Of a DNA stretch of 64,000 nt, positions 1 to 8,823 are shown in pieces. Each line of letters starts with the position of its first letter. The first letter of the stretch is position 1. The notes under the pieces are model-generated. The model was not told where the DNA came from. It worked only from the letters and a program-made list of their open reading frames with translations, and did not search any database. This DNA comes from Pleurocapsa minor HA4230-MV1 (GTDB lineage Bacteria > Cyanobacteriota > Cyanobacteriia > Cyanobacteriales > Xenococcaceae). Location: contig JAHHHZ010000028.1 of NCBI GenBank assembly GCA_019359095.1, positions 1 through 64,000 on the forward strand. The letters are read 5' to 3'. The translations under genes were made by a program, and so were the position numbers.

Positions 1-50
1 GGTTGAGCATCTCTCTTTAAATGTTTGAGAATTTGTAATTCTACATCCAT
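1..50 (-). CDS. N-terminus of a probable transposase, cut by the window edge
   Basis: An ATG at 50-48 opens a minus-strand frame that stays open to the edge and encodes MDVELQILKHLKRDAQ. This opening resembles the N-terminus of IS701/IS4-type transposases common in cyanobacteria; that is from memory of the family and only 16 residues are visible. It lies downstream of urtD in the same orientation, where urtE would be expected. It could instead be the start of an unrelated small protein. Confidence 0.38.
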   Translation of the reverse strand, partial: MDVELQILKHLKRDAQ

Positions 51-225
51 TGCTCTATCTGGCTTTTAGCTACTTATAGTTTTGATTCTTTTATTTTAAT
101 TCTCGGAGAGTGACATAAGAGGGATAAGGTAAGGTACTACGCTTAGAGTCAATCAATCTTCAGCTATAGGCTCTAAGCTTTGAGAAATAGTAATGAGTTT
201 TTTACCCACTACCCACTACCAGTTG
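51..225. repeat. Spacer with an inverted repeat and short heptads
   Basis: No gene is seen. GCTTAGAG (141-148) pairs with CTCTAAGC (171-178) across a 22-base loop. About 30 bases further, ACCCACT is repeated in tandem (204-222). The inverted repeat could be an insertion-sequence border or an mRNA 3' stem after urtD; neither is followed by a T-tract on the minus strand, so it is not a clear terminator. Confidence 0.4.
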
Positions 226-975
226 CTAGCAACTTATTTCCTCTCCTAAATAAACCTCAATTACCCTGGGATCGTTTTGTACCTCACTCATTTTTCCTTC
301 ACAAAGCAATGCACCCTGATGTAATACTGTTACTTTATCATTGGCAATTTGACGCACAAATTCCATATCGTGTTCGATCGCAATAATTGAATGACTTTCG
401 GCTAGGGAAAGTATTAAAGCCCCCACGTTTTCGGTTTCTTCGTCCGTTAATCCAGCTGCGGGTTCATCTACCAGGAGTAAATCTGGAGATTGCGCTACTA
501 ACATGCCAATTTCTAATCGTTGCTTCTCACCATGAGAGAGTAAATTAGCCAAAAGATTAGCTTTAGCATCTAAACCAATGGTTTCTAATAATCCTGCAAC
601 CGTCCTTTGCTCACCACTGTTAGCATGACCAAACAAAGTCGCCACGACATTTTTATTCTGGTTGCAAACTAAATCTAGGTTTTCCCGTACAGTTAAATTT
701 AAATATACCCTAGGAGTCTGGAACTTCCTCCCAATACCCATCCGAGCTATTTTATATTCGGGTATTTTTTTAAGATCTTTCCCTTTAAATAAAACTCGCC
801 CTTTAGTTGGCTGAACTTTGCCTGTAATTACGTCTAAAAAGGTAGTTTTGCCTGCTCCATTAGGGCCAATGATGACTCTTAATTCTCCCGTATTCATACT
901 AAAATTTAGCTGGTTAAGAGCCTTAAAACCATCAAAGCTAACTGTTAGATCTTCTATCTCTAAAATCTTGCTCAT
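226..975 (-). CDS. urtD: Urea ABC transporter ATP-binding protein UrtD
   Basis: This is one of the two ATPases that normally power the Urt urea importer at the cytoplasmic membrane. The sequence shows a Walker A motif GPNGAGKT near residue 38, the ABC signature LSHGEKQRLEIGM, Walker B LLLVDEPAAGLT and a switch histidine in IAIEHDMEFV. The extended region between Walker A and the signature is typical of the LivG-like subgroup. I chose the ATG at 975 (MSKILEIEDL); the frame is open two codons further but only to a TTG. It follows urtC closely, as last visible gene of urtABCD. The expected partner ATPase urtE does not follow within the window. Confidence 0.93.
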   Translation of the reverse strand: MSKILEIEDLTVSFDGFKALNQLNFSMNTGELRVIIGPNGAGKTTFLDVITGKVQPTKGRVLFKGKDLKKIPEYKIARMGIGRKFQTPRVYLNLTVRENLDLVCNQNKNVVATLFGHANSGEQRTVAGLLETIGLDAKANLLANLLSHGEKQRLEIGMLVAQSPDLLLVDEPAAGLTDEETENVGALILSLAESHSIIAIEHDMEFVRQIANDKVTVLHQGALLCEGKMSEVQNDPRVIEVYLGEEISC

Positions 976-996
976 TATCAAATATTGATTAAATTA

Positions 997-2163
997 TTAC
1001 TTATTACCTCTTACTTCATCTTTCTCCCGCTGTACTTCGGGATCTTCTAGTAAGCTAGGATAAGTAACCAAAGGCTGATTACCGCCCAAAAGCGATCGCA
1101 TCTTTAACCAACCATTATTTCTAAACCAGCCAATTATCCCATCAGGCAAGACTGTCACTACGATTAAGAATAATGCCCCTTGAAAAAATAACCAGATTTC
1201 GGGAAAACTTTCGCTCAAAAATGTCTGGGCTAGGCGGACTAACATCGTACCTAGAATAGCTCCAATTAAAGTACCTCTTCCCCCAACTGCAACCCAAATT
1301 ACCATCTCAATCGAGAAAGCCACCTGCATAATACTTGGGTTAATAATGCCTGTTTGGACAGTATATAATGCTCCTGCTATTCCTGCGATCGCTCCAGAAA
1401 TAGCAAAGACTAAAACTTTATATCCTGTCGGGTCATAACCTGAAAATCTCACCCTAGTTTCATCATCGCGAATTGCCATCAGTAATTTGCCGAAACGTCC
1501 GCTAGTTAACCAACGGCAAAGAAGATAAACTAAAACCAAAGCAATAACGGTAATAATATAAAAAGTACGCTGTGCGCCAGGGGAACTAGCTAGGACACCG
1601 AAGATTTTCTCGGTATCTGTTTTCAATCCGTTTGTACCATTAATCAATTCTTGCTGACCATTAAAAAAGTTATAAAAAACTAATAATGCAGCCTGAGTTA
1701 AAATCGAAAAGTAGACCCCTTTGATCCGATTACGAAATACTAAATAACCAATCAAGCCTGCGACAATTCCTGGAATAATCACCAGGGCTAATACAGTAAA
1801 AGGGAAAGAATAAAAAGGCTGCCAAACCCAGGGTAATTCTTTCACTCCATACAGCGTCAGAAATTCTGGTAATTTACCTTCAGGTATTTGCAAATTGAGG
1901 TGCATTGCCAGAGCATAACCACCTAAAGCAAAGAAGATACCATGACCTAAGCTTAATAATCCTGTATAACCCCAGATAAGATCGATACCCAAGGCAACAA
2001 TTGCTAAAGATAAAAAGCGACCAATCAGACGTAAACGAAAAGCTGGTATGACACTAGGCAGAATAACCGCCATGATTACAATTAAAGCTGTAATTACAAT
2101 AGTCTCAATTAATTTATGGCGACGCTTTTTTTGTTTAATTTGCATACCTATTTCATTGCTCAC
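997..2163 (-). CDS. urtC: Urea ABC transporter permease UrtC
   Basis: This is an integral membrane permease subunit of the urea importer, LivM-like. The protein (388 aa) has a basic cytoplasmic N-terminus, then about eight to nine hydrophobic segments, including the conserved LGIDLIWGYTGLLSLGHGIFF stretch and the loop with RDDETRVRFSGYDP that contacts the ATPase in this family. The first codon is GTG at 2163; an in-frame ATG at 2145 (MQIKQKKRR) is an alternative. It sits 21 bases upstream of urtD and is read in the same direction, so the two are very probably co-transcribed. Confidence 0.93.
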   Translation of the reverse strand: MSNEIGMQIKQKKRRHKLIETIVITALIVIMAVILPSVIPAFRLRLIGRFLSLAIVALGIDLIWGYTGLLSLGHGIFFALGGYALAMHLNLQIPEGKLPEFLTLYGVKELPWVWQPFYSFPFTVLALVIIPGIVAGLIGYLVFRNRIKGVYFSILTQAALLVFYNFFNGQQELINGTNGLKTDTEKIFGVLASSPGAQRTFYIITVIALVLVYLLCRWLTSGRFGKLLMAIRDDETRVRFSGYDPTGYKVLVFAISGAIAGIAGALYTVQTGIINPSIMQVAFSIEMVIWVAVGGRGTLIGAILGTMLVRLAQTFLSESFPEIWLFFQGALFLIVVTVLPDGIIGWFRNNGWLKMRSLLGGNQPLVTYPSLLEDPEVQREKDEVRGNK

Positions 2164-2238
2164 TAATTACTAATTACTGATTATTTGCGAAGCTTATCCT
2201 TTAGGAATAATTACTAATTACTGCTCATTGTTCATTGC
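2164..2238. repeat. urtB-urtC spacer with heptads and a dispersed GCGAAGCTT repeat
   Basis: The spacer holds tandem TAATTAC-type heptads on both sides of a copy of a dispersed element, TTTGCGAAGCTTATCCTTTA, starting near 2185. Related copies occur near 10262, 43248 and 54655. No gene is present. Confidence 0.6.
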
Positions 2239-3399
2239 TCAAAGTTCAGCAGTTCTGCCTTTTTGCGGAAATAATCCCGCAGGTTTAATCTGCAAGAAAA
2301 TAATAATTAAGGCAAATACCATTACTTTCGCCATACTGCTAGTCGCAAAAAAGAACCAAAAGTCAAGTAATGATTGAGGCGCTTTCATGTTAGTTAATAG
2401 TAATGCTAAAGTTCCCGAACCAATTAGATAATTAAGAATTCCAATCCCCATCGCGGCAATTACTGTCCCTAAAAGGTTGCCTACGCCACCAACTACAACC
2501 ACCATAAAGGTATCGACAATATAGTTTTGTCCTGTGTTTGGCCCCACTGAACCTAATAAACTAACGGCGCATCCAGCAATTCCAGCTAATCCCGAACCCA
2601 AAGCGAAAGTAAGAGCATCTACTTTATCTGTGGGGATGCCCAAGCAGGAACTCATCGTCCGATTTTGGGTGACGGCACGAATTTTTAAGCCCCAGGTTGA
2701 ACGTTGTAAAAACCAGTACACCCCAAGCAAACAAAGAAGCGTCAAGCCAATAATAAACAAGCGTACATAAGGGATTTGAAAACCTAAAGCGTCCGTACCG
2801 CCTCGTAGCCAGTCAGGAGCGGTGACATCGACGTTTCTGGCACTAAACCAGGCTTTAGTTAAAGCAGTATTTTTGTTAAGTAAATAGTAAAAAGCGATCG
2901 CAATTCCCCCAGACAAAACCAACAATAAACTCAAAGCTTTATGCTTGAGTCTTGCCCAGTCCTCCCTACGTTTAACTATCTCCATTCCGCCGAAAAATAG
3001 CAGGCAAAAAATGCCGAGGGAGATAAACAACAGCCAGCTAACGCTTCTGACAAACTGCTGCAAAATTAGACTAACTCCCCAGGTTGCCAGTAGGGTTTCT
3101 AGTGGTCTGCCATAAAGAAAGCGAATCGCGCCCCTTTCGAGAATTATGCCCATAATTGCCGAAACGATAAAGGCAACGGGAATTGCCACGACAATATACA
3201 GGCTAAACCAAGGTTCCCCCAGGGGTTTAAAAATATTTTGCACCACAAAAGTAGCATAAGCACCCAGCATGATTAATTCACCATGAGCTAGGTTAATAAC
3301 TCCCATCAGTCCAAAGACAATTGCCAAGCCTAAAGCAGCAATCAGCAATACCGAACCAATACTCAGACCGTTAAATAAACCTTCTAATAATGTAGACAC
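2239..3399 (-). CDS. urtB: Urea ABC transporter permease UrtB
   Basis: This is the second permease subunit of the urea importer, LivH-like, 386 aa. It shows the family start GLSIGSVLLIAALGLAIVFGLMGVINLAHGE, multiple membrane helices, and the ATPase-contact loop TQNRTMSSCLGIPTDKVDALTF. A long extra segment with additional hydrophobic stretches around residues 120-190 is characteristic of UrtB compared with LivH. The start is GTG (3399); no better in-frame ATG is seen upstream. It lies between urtA and urtC on the same strand. Function is inferred from family and operon order. Confidence 0.93.
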   Translation of the reverse strand: MSTLLEGLFNGLSIGSVLLIAALGLAIVFGLMGVINLAHGELIMLGAYATFVVQNIFKPLGEPWFSLYIVVAIPVAFIVSAIMGIILERGAIRFLYGRPLETLLATWGVSLILQQFVRSVSWLLFISLGIFCLLFFGGMEIVKRREDWARLKHKALSLLLVLSGGIAIAFYYLLNKNTALTKAWFSARNVDVTAPDWLRGGTDALGFQIPYVRLFIIGLTLLCLLGVYWFLQRSTWGLKIRAVTQNRTMSSCLGIPTDKVDALTFALGSGLAGIAGCAVSLLGSVGPNTGQNYIVDTFMVVVVGGVGNLLGTVIAAMGIGILNYLIGSGTLALLLTNMKAPQSLLDFWFFFATSSMAKVMVFALIIIFLQIKPAGLFPQKGRTAEL

Positions 3400-3655
3400 A
3401 TTCTCTCTCTTGATAGTTTGGGGAATTCTCTTGAGAAAAATTAAATCCGCGAAGCGGAGGAATTAAACAAGGCTTAAAGCTTAGAGCTTAGAGCTTAAAG
3501 CTTTTTTTAAATAAGCAAAAAAGTAGCCAAAGATTAGCAGCTATTAGCTTTTAGCCTTTAGTTAAAATAGTAAATCTGCATACTCAACAAATCTGTCAAA
3601 TTTGAACTAATAAAGTACTTAAAAAAATACCATACAATTCAAATTGACAAGCAGT
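3400..3655. repeat. urtA-urtB spacer with hairpin and heptad repeat
   Basis: There is a short perfect hairpin TCCGC-GAA-GCGGA at 3446-3458 and four tandem heptads of the form GCTTARA at 3472-3499, followed on the plus strand by T7. No gene is seen. A stem in this 256-base gap could give the higher expression of the binding protein over the membrane subunits that is common in ABC operons; that is inference. Confidence 0.5.
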
Positions 3656-4972
3656 CTAAACTTTGTACTTTCCACCCTTATTGGGATCTGTCCAATCGCA
3701 GGCAAAACCTTTAGTTTCTTTGACATATTGATTCCAGGGGACAGGTTCTAGAGGCCCTTCTGTAGACCAGACGACATCAAATAGCCCATCCTCTCTCACT
3801 TCCCCAATCCGCACCGTTTTGGAAATATGGTGATTAGGCTGCATGGTCACCTTGCCTCCTGGCGCATCAAATACTTGACCTACTGCTGCTTTACGCACGG
3901 GTTCTAGATCGGTAGTACCCGCTTTTTCGACCGCCTGTTTCCAAAGGTAAACCATGATGTAGGCAGCTTCCATCGGATCACTGGTTACGCGATCTTCACC
4001 ATATTTTGCCTTAAAAGCTTTGACAAACTTATCGTTGACAGGACTTGCTACAGTTTGATAGTAGTTCCAAGAAGCGTAATGTCCTTGAAGATATTCAGAC
4101 CCAATTTGTCTTACTTCTTCTTCGGCTACGCTAACCGACATGACAGGATACTTGTCTGGAGTTAATCCTGCACCCTGCATTTGTTTGAAGAAGGAAACGT
4201 TAGTGTCACCGTTTAGGCTGTTAAAGATTACTCCACCGTTGGGCAATGCAGCTTTGATTTTAGCGATGATGGGCGTAACTTCAGTATCTCCTAATGGTAG
4301 ATAGTCTTCTCCAGCAGTTTTCCCTCCTTTAGCTGCCAATTGCTCTTTAATAATAGTATTAGCAGTACGAGGAAAGACATAATCTGAACCAACCAAGAAA
4401 AACTCTTTACCTTTATTTTTTAGTAGCCAGTCTACCGCAGGCTCAATCTGTTGGTTGGGCGCGGCACCCGTGTAAAAAACATTATTTGAACATTCCTGTC
4501 CCTCATATTGAACGGGATACCAGAGCATATGCTTTTTGGACTCAAATACGGGCAACACCGCTTTACGGCTAGCGGAAGTCCAACAGCCAAAAACAGTAAC
4601 CACTTGATCCTGATCGATTAGTTTGGCTGCTTTTTCGGCAAAGGTGGGCCAGTCTGACGCACCATCTTCCTGAATTGGCACAATTTGTTTGCCTAAAACT
4701 CCTCCCGCAGCATTAATTTCATCAATTGCCAGCATTTCAGCATCAACTACGGTGGTTTCACTAATTGCCATAGTTCCGCTTAAAGAGTGCAGAATACCAA
4801 CTTTGATTCCGTCTGCATCAGCAACGGGTTTGGCATCAGTGGCAGGATCGGCAGCGGGATCGGCAGCTGTATCGCCACTGCCTTCTTCACTGGCACAACC
4901 CTTTAGCAATAAGCTAGCCAGTACTCCTGTAGATCCATAGAGTAAAAATTTACGTCTTCCTAAGTTTGACAT
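3656..4972 (-). CDS. urtA: Urea ABC transporter substrate-binding lipoprotein UrtA
   Basis: This captures urea outside the cytoplasmic membrane and delivers it to UrtBC. The protein is 438 aa. The N-terminus carries RRKFLL (residues 6-11), resembling a twin-arginine signal, and a lipobox LLLKGC with Cys26 as the likely acylated residue, followed by an Ala/Asp-rich linker. The mature part is a type I periplasmic binding fold (starting [17 protein letters not shown]) with the UrtA-typical segments [14 protein letters not shown] and [13 protein letters not shown]. It is the first gene of the urt operon and has an NtcA-type promoter upstream, consistent with nitrogen control. Confidence 0.95.
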   Translation of the reverse strand: MSNLGRRKFLLYGSTGVLASLLLKGCASEEGSGDTAADPAADPATDAKPVADADGIKVGILHSLSGTMAISETTVVDAEMLAIDEINAAGGVLGKQIVPIQEDGASDWPTFAEKAAKLIDQDQVVTVFGCWTSASRKAVLPVFESKKHMLWYPVQYEGQECSNNVFYTGAAPNQQIEPAVDWLLKNKGKEFFLVGSDYVFPRTANTIIKEQLAAKGGKTAGEDYLPLGDTEVTPIIAKIKAALPNGGVIFNSLNGDTNVSFFKQMQGAGLTPDKYPVMSVSVAEEEVRQIGSEYLQGHYASWNYYQTVASPVNDKFVKAFKAKYGEDRVTSDPMEAAYIMVYLWKQAVEKAGTTDLEPVRKAAVGQVFDAPGGKVTMQPNHHISKTVRIGEVREDGLFDVVWSTEGPLEPVPWNQYVKETKGFACDWTDPNKGGKYKV

Positions 4973-5423
4973 GTGCTTCTTTTTCTTTATTTATTAATTC
5001 GGTTTAATTGAACGTAATGGCTTAGTTTTTAGAGATAATGGCGTGGCTAGAATTATCTGATAACTCATAACTCAAAATATTTCTGCTTGAAAAGAAATTG
5101 TACTCTGCAATACAAAAAAAAAAGCAAGCAAATATACAAAAAGAAAATCCATTTTACACATCTAGTAAAAGTTATATTTCAAAATAAACTATAGATAGTC
5201 AGTAATTGAGGTTAATTGCTTAAAAACTCTTAAGATTAATATTGTGAAGCGATATTAAGCATAGGTTAAAGATCATCATAGACTTGCGATTGAAAATAAG
5301 AATGGTGCAACAAAAATTGATAATCAATTTGCGATCAAAATCTTAGAATTATTTAGAATTATTAGTTACTACAGCGTGATTAATTGTTAGATCTTGACCT
5401 TAGATTGAGTAAAAAAATATTAC
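4973..5423. other. Divergent control region between urtA and ureA
   Basis: This 451-base AT-rich region separates the minus-strand urt operon from the plus-strand urease cluster. Apart from the NtcA-type box listed separately I see no gene and no strong repeat. A promoter for ureA must lie in the right half, but I cannot pick one confidently. Confidence 0.6.
5074..5113 (-). promoter_or_regulatory. NtcA-activated promoter of the urt operon
   Basis: GTACTCTGCAATAC (5100-5113) fits the palindromic NtcA consensus GTA-N8-TAC exactly. Reading toward urtA, a -10 box TATTTT (5079-5074) fits TAN3T and lies 20 bases from the NtcA box, inside the usual 20-24 base spacing of class II NtcA promoters. Established knowledge: urt genes of cyanobacteria are NtcA targets under nitrogen limitation. 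The site is symmetrical, but it is about 310 bases from ureA, so urtA is the likelier target. Confidence 0.75.
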
Positions 5424-5726
5424 ATGCAGCTATCACCTCAAGAACAGGATAAACTTACGATCTTTACAGTTGGACTTTTAGCTGAAAGGCGTAAAGATAA
5501 AGGTCTGAAATTAAACTATCCTGAAGCGATCGCCTTTATTTCAGCAGCCATTTTAGAAGGTGCTAGAGAAGGTAGAACCGTTGCCGAACTGATGAGCTAT
5601 GGCAAAACTATCTTGAATCGAGATGAAGTTATGACAGGCATCCCCGAAATGATCCACGAAGTTCAGGTAGAAGCTACCTTTCCCGATGGGACAAAACTAG
5701 TAACAGTCCACAACCCGATTCAATGA
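5424..5726 (+). CDS. ureA: Urease gamma subunit
   Basis: This is the small gamma subunit of the nickel urease (urea to ammonia and carbamate), cytoplasmic. At 100 aa the length is exactly that of stand-alone UreA. The sequence begins [11 protein letters not shown] and contains the family landmarks [17 protein letters not shown] and the C-terminal [15 protein letters not shown]. The start codon is ATG. It is the first gene of the urease cluster and is followed after 19 bases by ureB. Confidence 0.97.
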   Translation: MQLSPQEQDKLTIFTVGLLAERRKDKGLKLNYPEAIAFISAAILEGAREGRTVAELMSYGKTILNRDEVMTGIPEMIHEVQVEATFPDGTKLVTVHNPIQ

Positions 5727-5745
5727 GCAATGAGCAGTAATCACA

Positions 5746-6051
5746 ATGATTCCAGGTGAGATAATTACCCAGCCAGGGACAATTGAGTTAAATGCAGGTA
5801 GAGAAACCCGAGAAATCGTCGTAGCTAATACAGGCGATCGCCCAATTCAAATCGGCTCACATTTTCATTTTTATGAGGTGAATTCTGCTTTGGAGTTTGA
5901 GCGAGAAGGAACGAAAGGAATGCGACTAGATATTCCCGCAGGTACGGCAGTCAGATTTGAACCAGGGGACGAGAAGACAGTTAATTTAGTGGCGATCGCT
6001 GGTAGCCGAGAAATATATGGTTTTAATGGTTTAGTAGAAGGAAAAGTTTAG
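5746..6051 (+). CDS. ureB: Urease beta subunit
   Basis: This is the beta subunit of urease, 101 aa, the normal length of a separate UreB. It starts [20 protein letters not shown] and carries the conserved core [28 protein letters not shown] and GFNGLVEG. It is separated by only three bases from the GTG start of ureG, so the gene order here (A-B-G-D) differs from the common A-B-C order, with ureC placed last, 4.3 kb downstream. Confidence 0.97.
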   Translation: MIPGEIITQPGTIELNAGRETREIVVANTGDRPIQIGSHFHFYEVNSALEFEREGTKGMRLDIPAGTAVRFEPGDEKTVNLVAIAGSREIYGFNGLVEGKV

Positions 6052-6054
6052 CAG

Positions 6055-6699
6055 GTGCAAACAAAAAAAAACGTTGCTAGGTTAGGAATAGGTGGGCCTG
6101 TTGGTAGTGGTAAAACTGCTTTAATAGAATGTTTAGTACCCATATTGACCCAGCAGGGAATAGAAATTGCAGTAGTAACTAATGACCTTTTGACTACCGA
6201 AGATGCAGATCGTCTTAAAAGAAAAGGTTTTTTGCCTCAAGATCGCATCATAGGCGTAGAAACTGGGAGTTGTCCTCACACGGCTATTAGAGAAGATCCC
6301 ACTATGAATCTTCTAGCAATACAGGATTTAGAAATACTGCATCCCCAGCTAGACCTGATCTTGATTGAAAGCGGGGGAGACAATCTCGCTTCTACCTTTA
6401 GCTACGATCTGGTTGACTCTTATATTTTTGTGATTGATGTGGGTGCAGGAGATGATATTCCCCGTAAGAATGGCCCTGGTTTTGTTCAGGCAGATTTAGT
6501 CGTTATTAATAAAATCGATCTTGCTCCCTATGTCGGTGCTGACTTAGATCTAATCCGTCAAGAAGCACCCCAACACCGTAACGGCAAAGCGATCGCCTAC
6601 ACTAATTGTAAAACTGGTGCAGGTTTGAATGAAGTGGTTGATTTTATTCAAGAACAGCTTCTATTTAATCATTCTTCGCCATTGGGAGCTAACCTATGA
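6055..6699 (+). CDS. ureG: Urease accessory GTPase UreG
   Basis: UreG is a SIMIBI-class GTPase that uses GTP hydrolysis to load nickel into apo-urease together with UreD, UreF and UreE. The protein (214 aa) has a P-loop GPVGSGKT at residues 14-21, the Cys-Pro-His nickel motif (Cys73-His75, in [10 protein letters not shown]), the switch segment [14 protein letters not shown] and a guanine-specificity motif VINKIDLA. The start is GTG, three bases after the ureB stop. The last four bases (ATGA) overlap the ureD start, indicating translational coupling. Confidence 0.96.
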   Translation: MQTKKNVARLGIGGPVGSGKTALIECLVPILTQQGIEIAVVTNDLLTTEDADRLKRKGFLPQDRIIGVETGSCPHTAIREDPTMNLLAIQDLEILHPQLDLILIESGGDNLASTFSYDLVDSYIFVIDVGAGDDIPRKNGPGFVQADLVVINKIDLAPYVGADLDLIRQEAPQHRNGKAIAYTNCKTGAGLNEVVDFIQEQLLFNHSSPLGANL

Positions 6700-7538
6700 G
6701 GGAGAGGGACACCCTAGAACTAAGACTCCAGTGCGATCGCCTGGGTCAAACCACCATTGCGCATCAGTATACGACCTATCCTTTAAGGATGTCTGGTATT
6801 TTTCGCCTGGATGGGGTTGAGCCTAATTGTGCTTATCTTTATCTGATCAATACTTCTCCTGGTTTACTTGCTCAAGATCGGTTTAGTTTAGCTTTAAATC
6901 TGGAAGCGGATACCAGTATGTATTTTACTGACCAGGCGGCAACCAAGGTTCATGCTATGCCCAAGACTGAGACTAAGGCGACAACTAGTTGGAAGATTGC
7001 TGTTGGCGTAGGAGCGAGTTTAGAGGTAGTCCCCGAACCAGTAATTTTATTTGCGGATGCTGCCTTTGAACAAACTACCCAAATTACTCTTCATCCTCAA
7101 GCAGCACTGTTTTGGAGCGAGATCCTAATTCCTGGCAGATTAGCAAGGGGAGAGTATTATGATTTTCGTCATTATCATAATTGTTTGGAAATTTATTCTC
7201 ACCAAGGAGAACTCTGGTTTCGGGATGCTATACGCCTAGTAGGCAAGGATAATCCTTTCAAGCAGCATGATTTATTTATTGCCGAGCCGATCCTGGCAAA
7301 TTTAATCATGATCCAGCCTCAGACAGATTTAGCAGCACTAAAGCAAAAAATTGCCAACCTCACTGCTACCGATTGTAAAGAGCTAATTGTTGCCACCTCC
7401 CTCTTGCCTAAAAATAGGGGTTTGTTGATTCGCGTTATGGCTTTTAAAGCCTGGCGCATTAAAAAATATATTAATTATGTCTTAAACTGCGTCCGCTACT
7501 TAAGCGATCGCCCGTGCTTACCCTATATTCCCAAGTGA
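6696..7538 (+). CDS. ureD: Urease accessory protein UreD
   Basis: UreD is the scaffold that binds apo-urease and conducts nickel from UreG/UreF. The protein (280 aa) shows UreD-typical segments: [38 protein letters not shown], and [19 protein letters not shown], followed by the [13 protein letters not shown] motif. The ATG overlaps the ureG stop. The stop codon at 7536-7538 lies only a few bases before the border of a TnpB element, so the element entered right behind the gene and left the reading frame complete. Confidence 0.94.
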   Translation: MRERDTLELRLQCDRLGQTTIAHQYTTYPLRMSGIFRLDGVEPNCAYLYLINTSPGLLAQDRFSLALNLEADTSMYFTDQAATKVHAMPKTETKATTSWKIAVGVGASLEVVPEPVILFADAAFEQTTQITLHPQAALFWSEILIPGRLARGEYYDFRHYHNCLEIYSHQGELWFRDAIRLVGKDNPFKQHDLFIAEPILANLIMIQPQTDLAALKQKIANLTATDCKELIVATSLLPKNRGLLIRVMAFKAWRIKKYINYVLNCVRYLSDRPCLPYIPK

Positions 7539-7553
7539 CGACGTAACCTCACT

Positions 7554-7600
7554 CCTTCTGGCGAAGGACGGAGCTTTAGCCCTAGTGATGGTTGATCGGA
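7554..7600 (-). ncRNA. Possible right-end (omega) RNA scaffold of TnpB
   Basis: In this family the guide RNA arises from the 3' end of tnpB and the right end of the element, with the guide taken from the flanking DNA. Here the 3' end of tnpB and the stem-loop at 7554-7567 lie next to the border. If the rule holds, the guide would read from the ureD 3' end on the minus strand. This is inferred from family knowledge; the exact RNA limits are unknown. Confidence 0.35.
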
Positions 7601-8733
7601 AAAAGACTTAACTGTCCATTCAAAATACAATCCATTACCGAGCTTTCGGGTTGAGTTACAACCAACCCCAATTGAGAAATTATTAACCCTGCATTGATGT
7701 CAGCATTATGTTTCCAACCACAGTTGCCACAATTAAACCGCTCTCCACTCCGATAGGATTTGCCTTTTTCGGGATGGACGTGATGGCATCTGGCGCAGGT
7801 CTGACTAGTATAGGCTGCGGGAACAGAAAGAACTTGAACACCTGCAATAGCAGCTTTATAGGAAACGTATTGCTTCAACTGATAAAAAGCCCAGTTGTTA
7901 GTTTTGCGTCTTTCTTTCTTACTGCGAGGTTTACGGTTGAGAGACTCCCTAATGTTTGTCAAATCCTCAAATACCAATGCTGCATTGTTCCCTTTCGCTT
8001 CTGTCACAAGCTGTTTGCTTATATTGTGATTCAGCCACGATTGAAACCGACGTTCTCTACCAGAGAGCCTTCTAAGCAATCTTTTGGACGACTTAGTGCG
8101 TTTAGCTTGAACGTTAGCTCTGACTCGACTATATCTGTCTCTAACTTGATTAAGTTGCTGACCACTCCAGGTTCTTCCCGTACTAGTAGCAGCTATCGAA
8201 CGTCTTCCAAGGTCAACCCCAATGGTTTTCGGAGTTTTACCTGTTGGTTGAGTCGGGATATTAACGCATATCTGGATGTAGTAATCTCCATTCTTGCGTT
8301 TGACCAAAGTGGCAGATGTGGGAATGTGACCTTTAAGCAGTCCTCTTTGGTAGTTACCGATAGCCAGATTAAACTTTTTCCTGCCAGTAATCAAAGTGAT
8401 GCCTACAATCTGATCCTCTTCCTCGTACCTGAATGTCCGAGCATCAAGAAGAATGCTAGAAGCTCGAAACTGCTTAATCTTGTAGTTCGCTTTCAAATTG
8501 CCAACTACGCGAGTTATTGCCTGACAGACATGGTTAGCCTTCAAGTCCGTAGCTACTCTAACTGGCTTGTATACCAAGTGGTGCAGCTTTGTTTTGTTGG
8601 TTACACCTTCCGTCATGGCTGTATCCAAAATGCGGTTACAAGCATCAGCAAACTGCTCCAGTGTCTCATCTATTTCTGGAGTGATATCTGGGGGAACTTC
8701 AATCTTGCAAGATACAGTTATTGTCTGAGTCAT
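7582..8733 (-). CDS. tnpB: TnpB, RNA-guided nuclease of IS200/IS605-type element
   Basis: This is a 383-aa protein with a complete split RuvC active site: Asp174 in IGVDLG, Glu256 in ALVFEDLTN and Asp345 in KHNADINAG. A zinc ribbon is formed by Cys313, Cys316, Cys335 and Cys338 (CARC and CGNC). The length and the helix-rich N-terminus match intact TnpB proteins. Family knowledge: TnpB is a programmable DNA nuclease, ancestor of Cas12, that promotes retention of its element. No residue loss or frameshift is seen, so it is probably functional. It is antisense to the urease operon and may be read from a promoter in the left end. Confidence 0.92.
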   Translation of the reverse strand: MTQTITVSCKIEVPPDITPEIDETLEQFADACNRILDTAMTEGVTNKTKLHHLVYKPVRVATDLKANHVCQAITRVVGNLKANYKIKQFRASSILLDARTFRYEEEDQIVGITLITGRKKFNLAIGNYQRGLLKGHIPTSATLVKRKNGDYYIQICVNIPTQPTGKTPKTIGVDLGRRSIAATSTGRTWSGQQLNQVRDRYSRVRANVQAKRTKSSKRLLRRLSGRERRFQSWLNHNISKQLVTEAKGNNAALVFEDLTNIRESLNRKPRSKKERRKTNNWAFYQLKQYVSYKAAIAGVQVLSVPAAYTSQTCARCHHVHPEKGKSYRSGERFNCGNCGWKHNADINAGLIISQLGLVVTQPESSVMDCILNGQLSLFPINHH

Positions 8734-8823
8734 AACTGTATTTTAAGTCAACAGATCTACTCAGAAATATAAACTTTTGAATCGCCTTAAAGGGCGGGGT
8801 TTTCCAGACCCATTTATTAAACG

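Larger units (their letters stand above)
7541..8816 (-). mobile_element. TnpB-only IS200/IS605-type element (borders approximate)
   Basis: The element lies antisense between ureD and ureE and consists of one tnpB plus short ends. The right end (plus-strand left side) holds the hairpin CCTTC-TGGC-GAAGG at 7554-7567. The left end holds an imperfect hairpin CGCC-TTAAAG-GGCG at 8783-8796. Subterminal hairpins instead of inverted repeats are characteristic of this family. No tnpA is present, so movement would need a transposase in trans. Exact cleavage points cannot be fixed by eye; the borders given may be off by about 10 bases. Confidence 0.75.

Noticed and set aside
5100-5113. NtcA box as activator of ureA
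   Set aside because: The site is symmetrical, but the distance of about 310 bases and the -10 box on the urtA side favour urtA only.
7708-8772. 354-aa plus-strand frame opposite tnpB
   Set aside because: The minus-strand frame is an intact TnpB with all catalytic residues; the plus-strand frame has the composition of a shadow.
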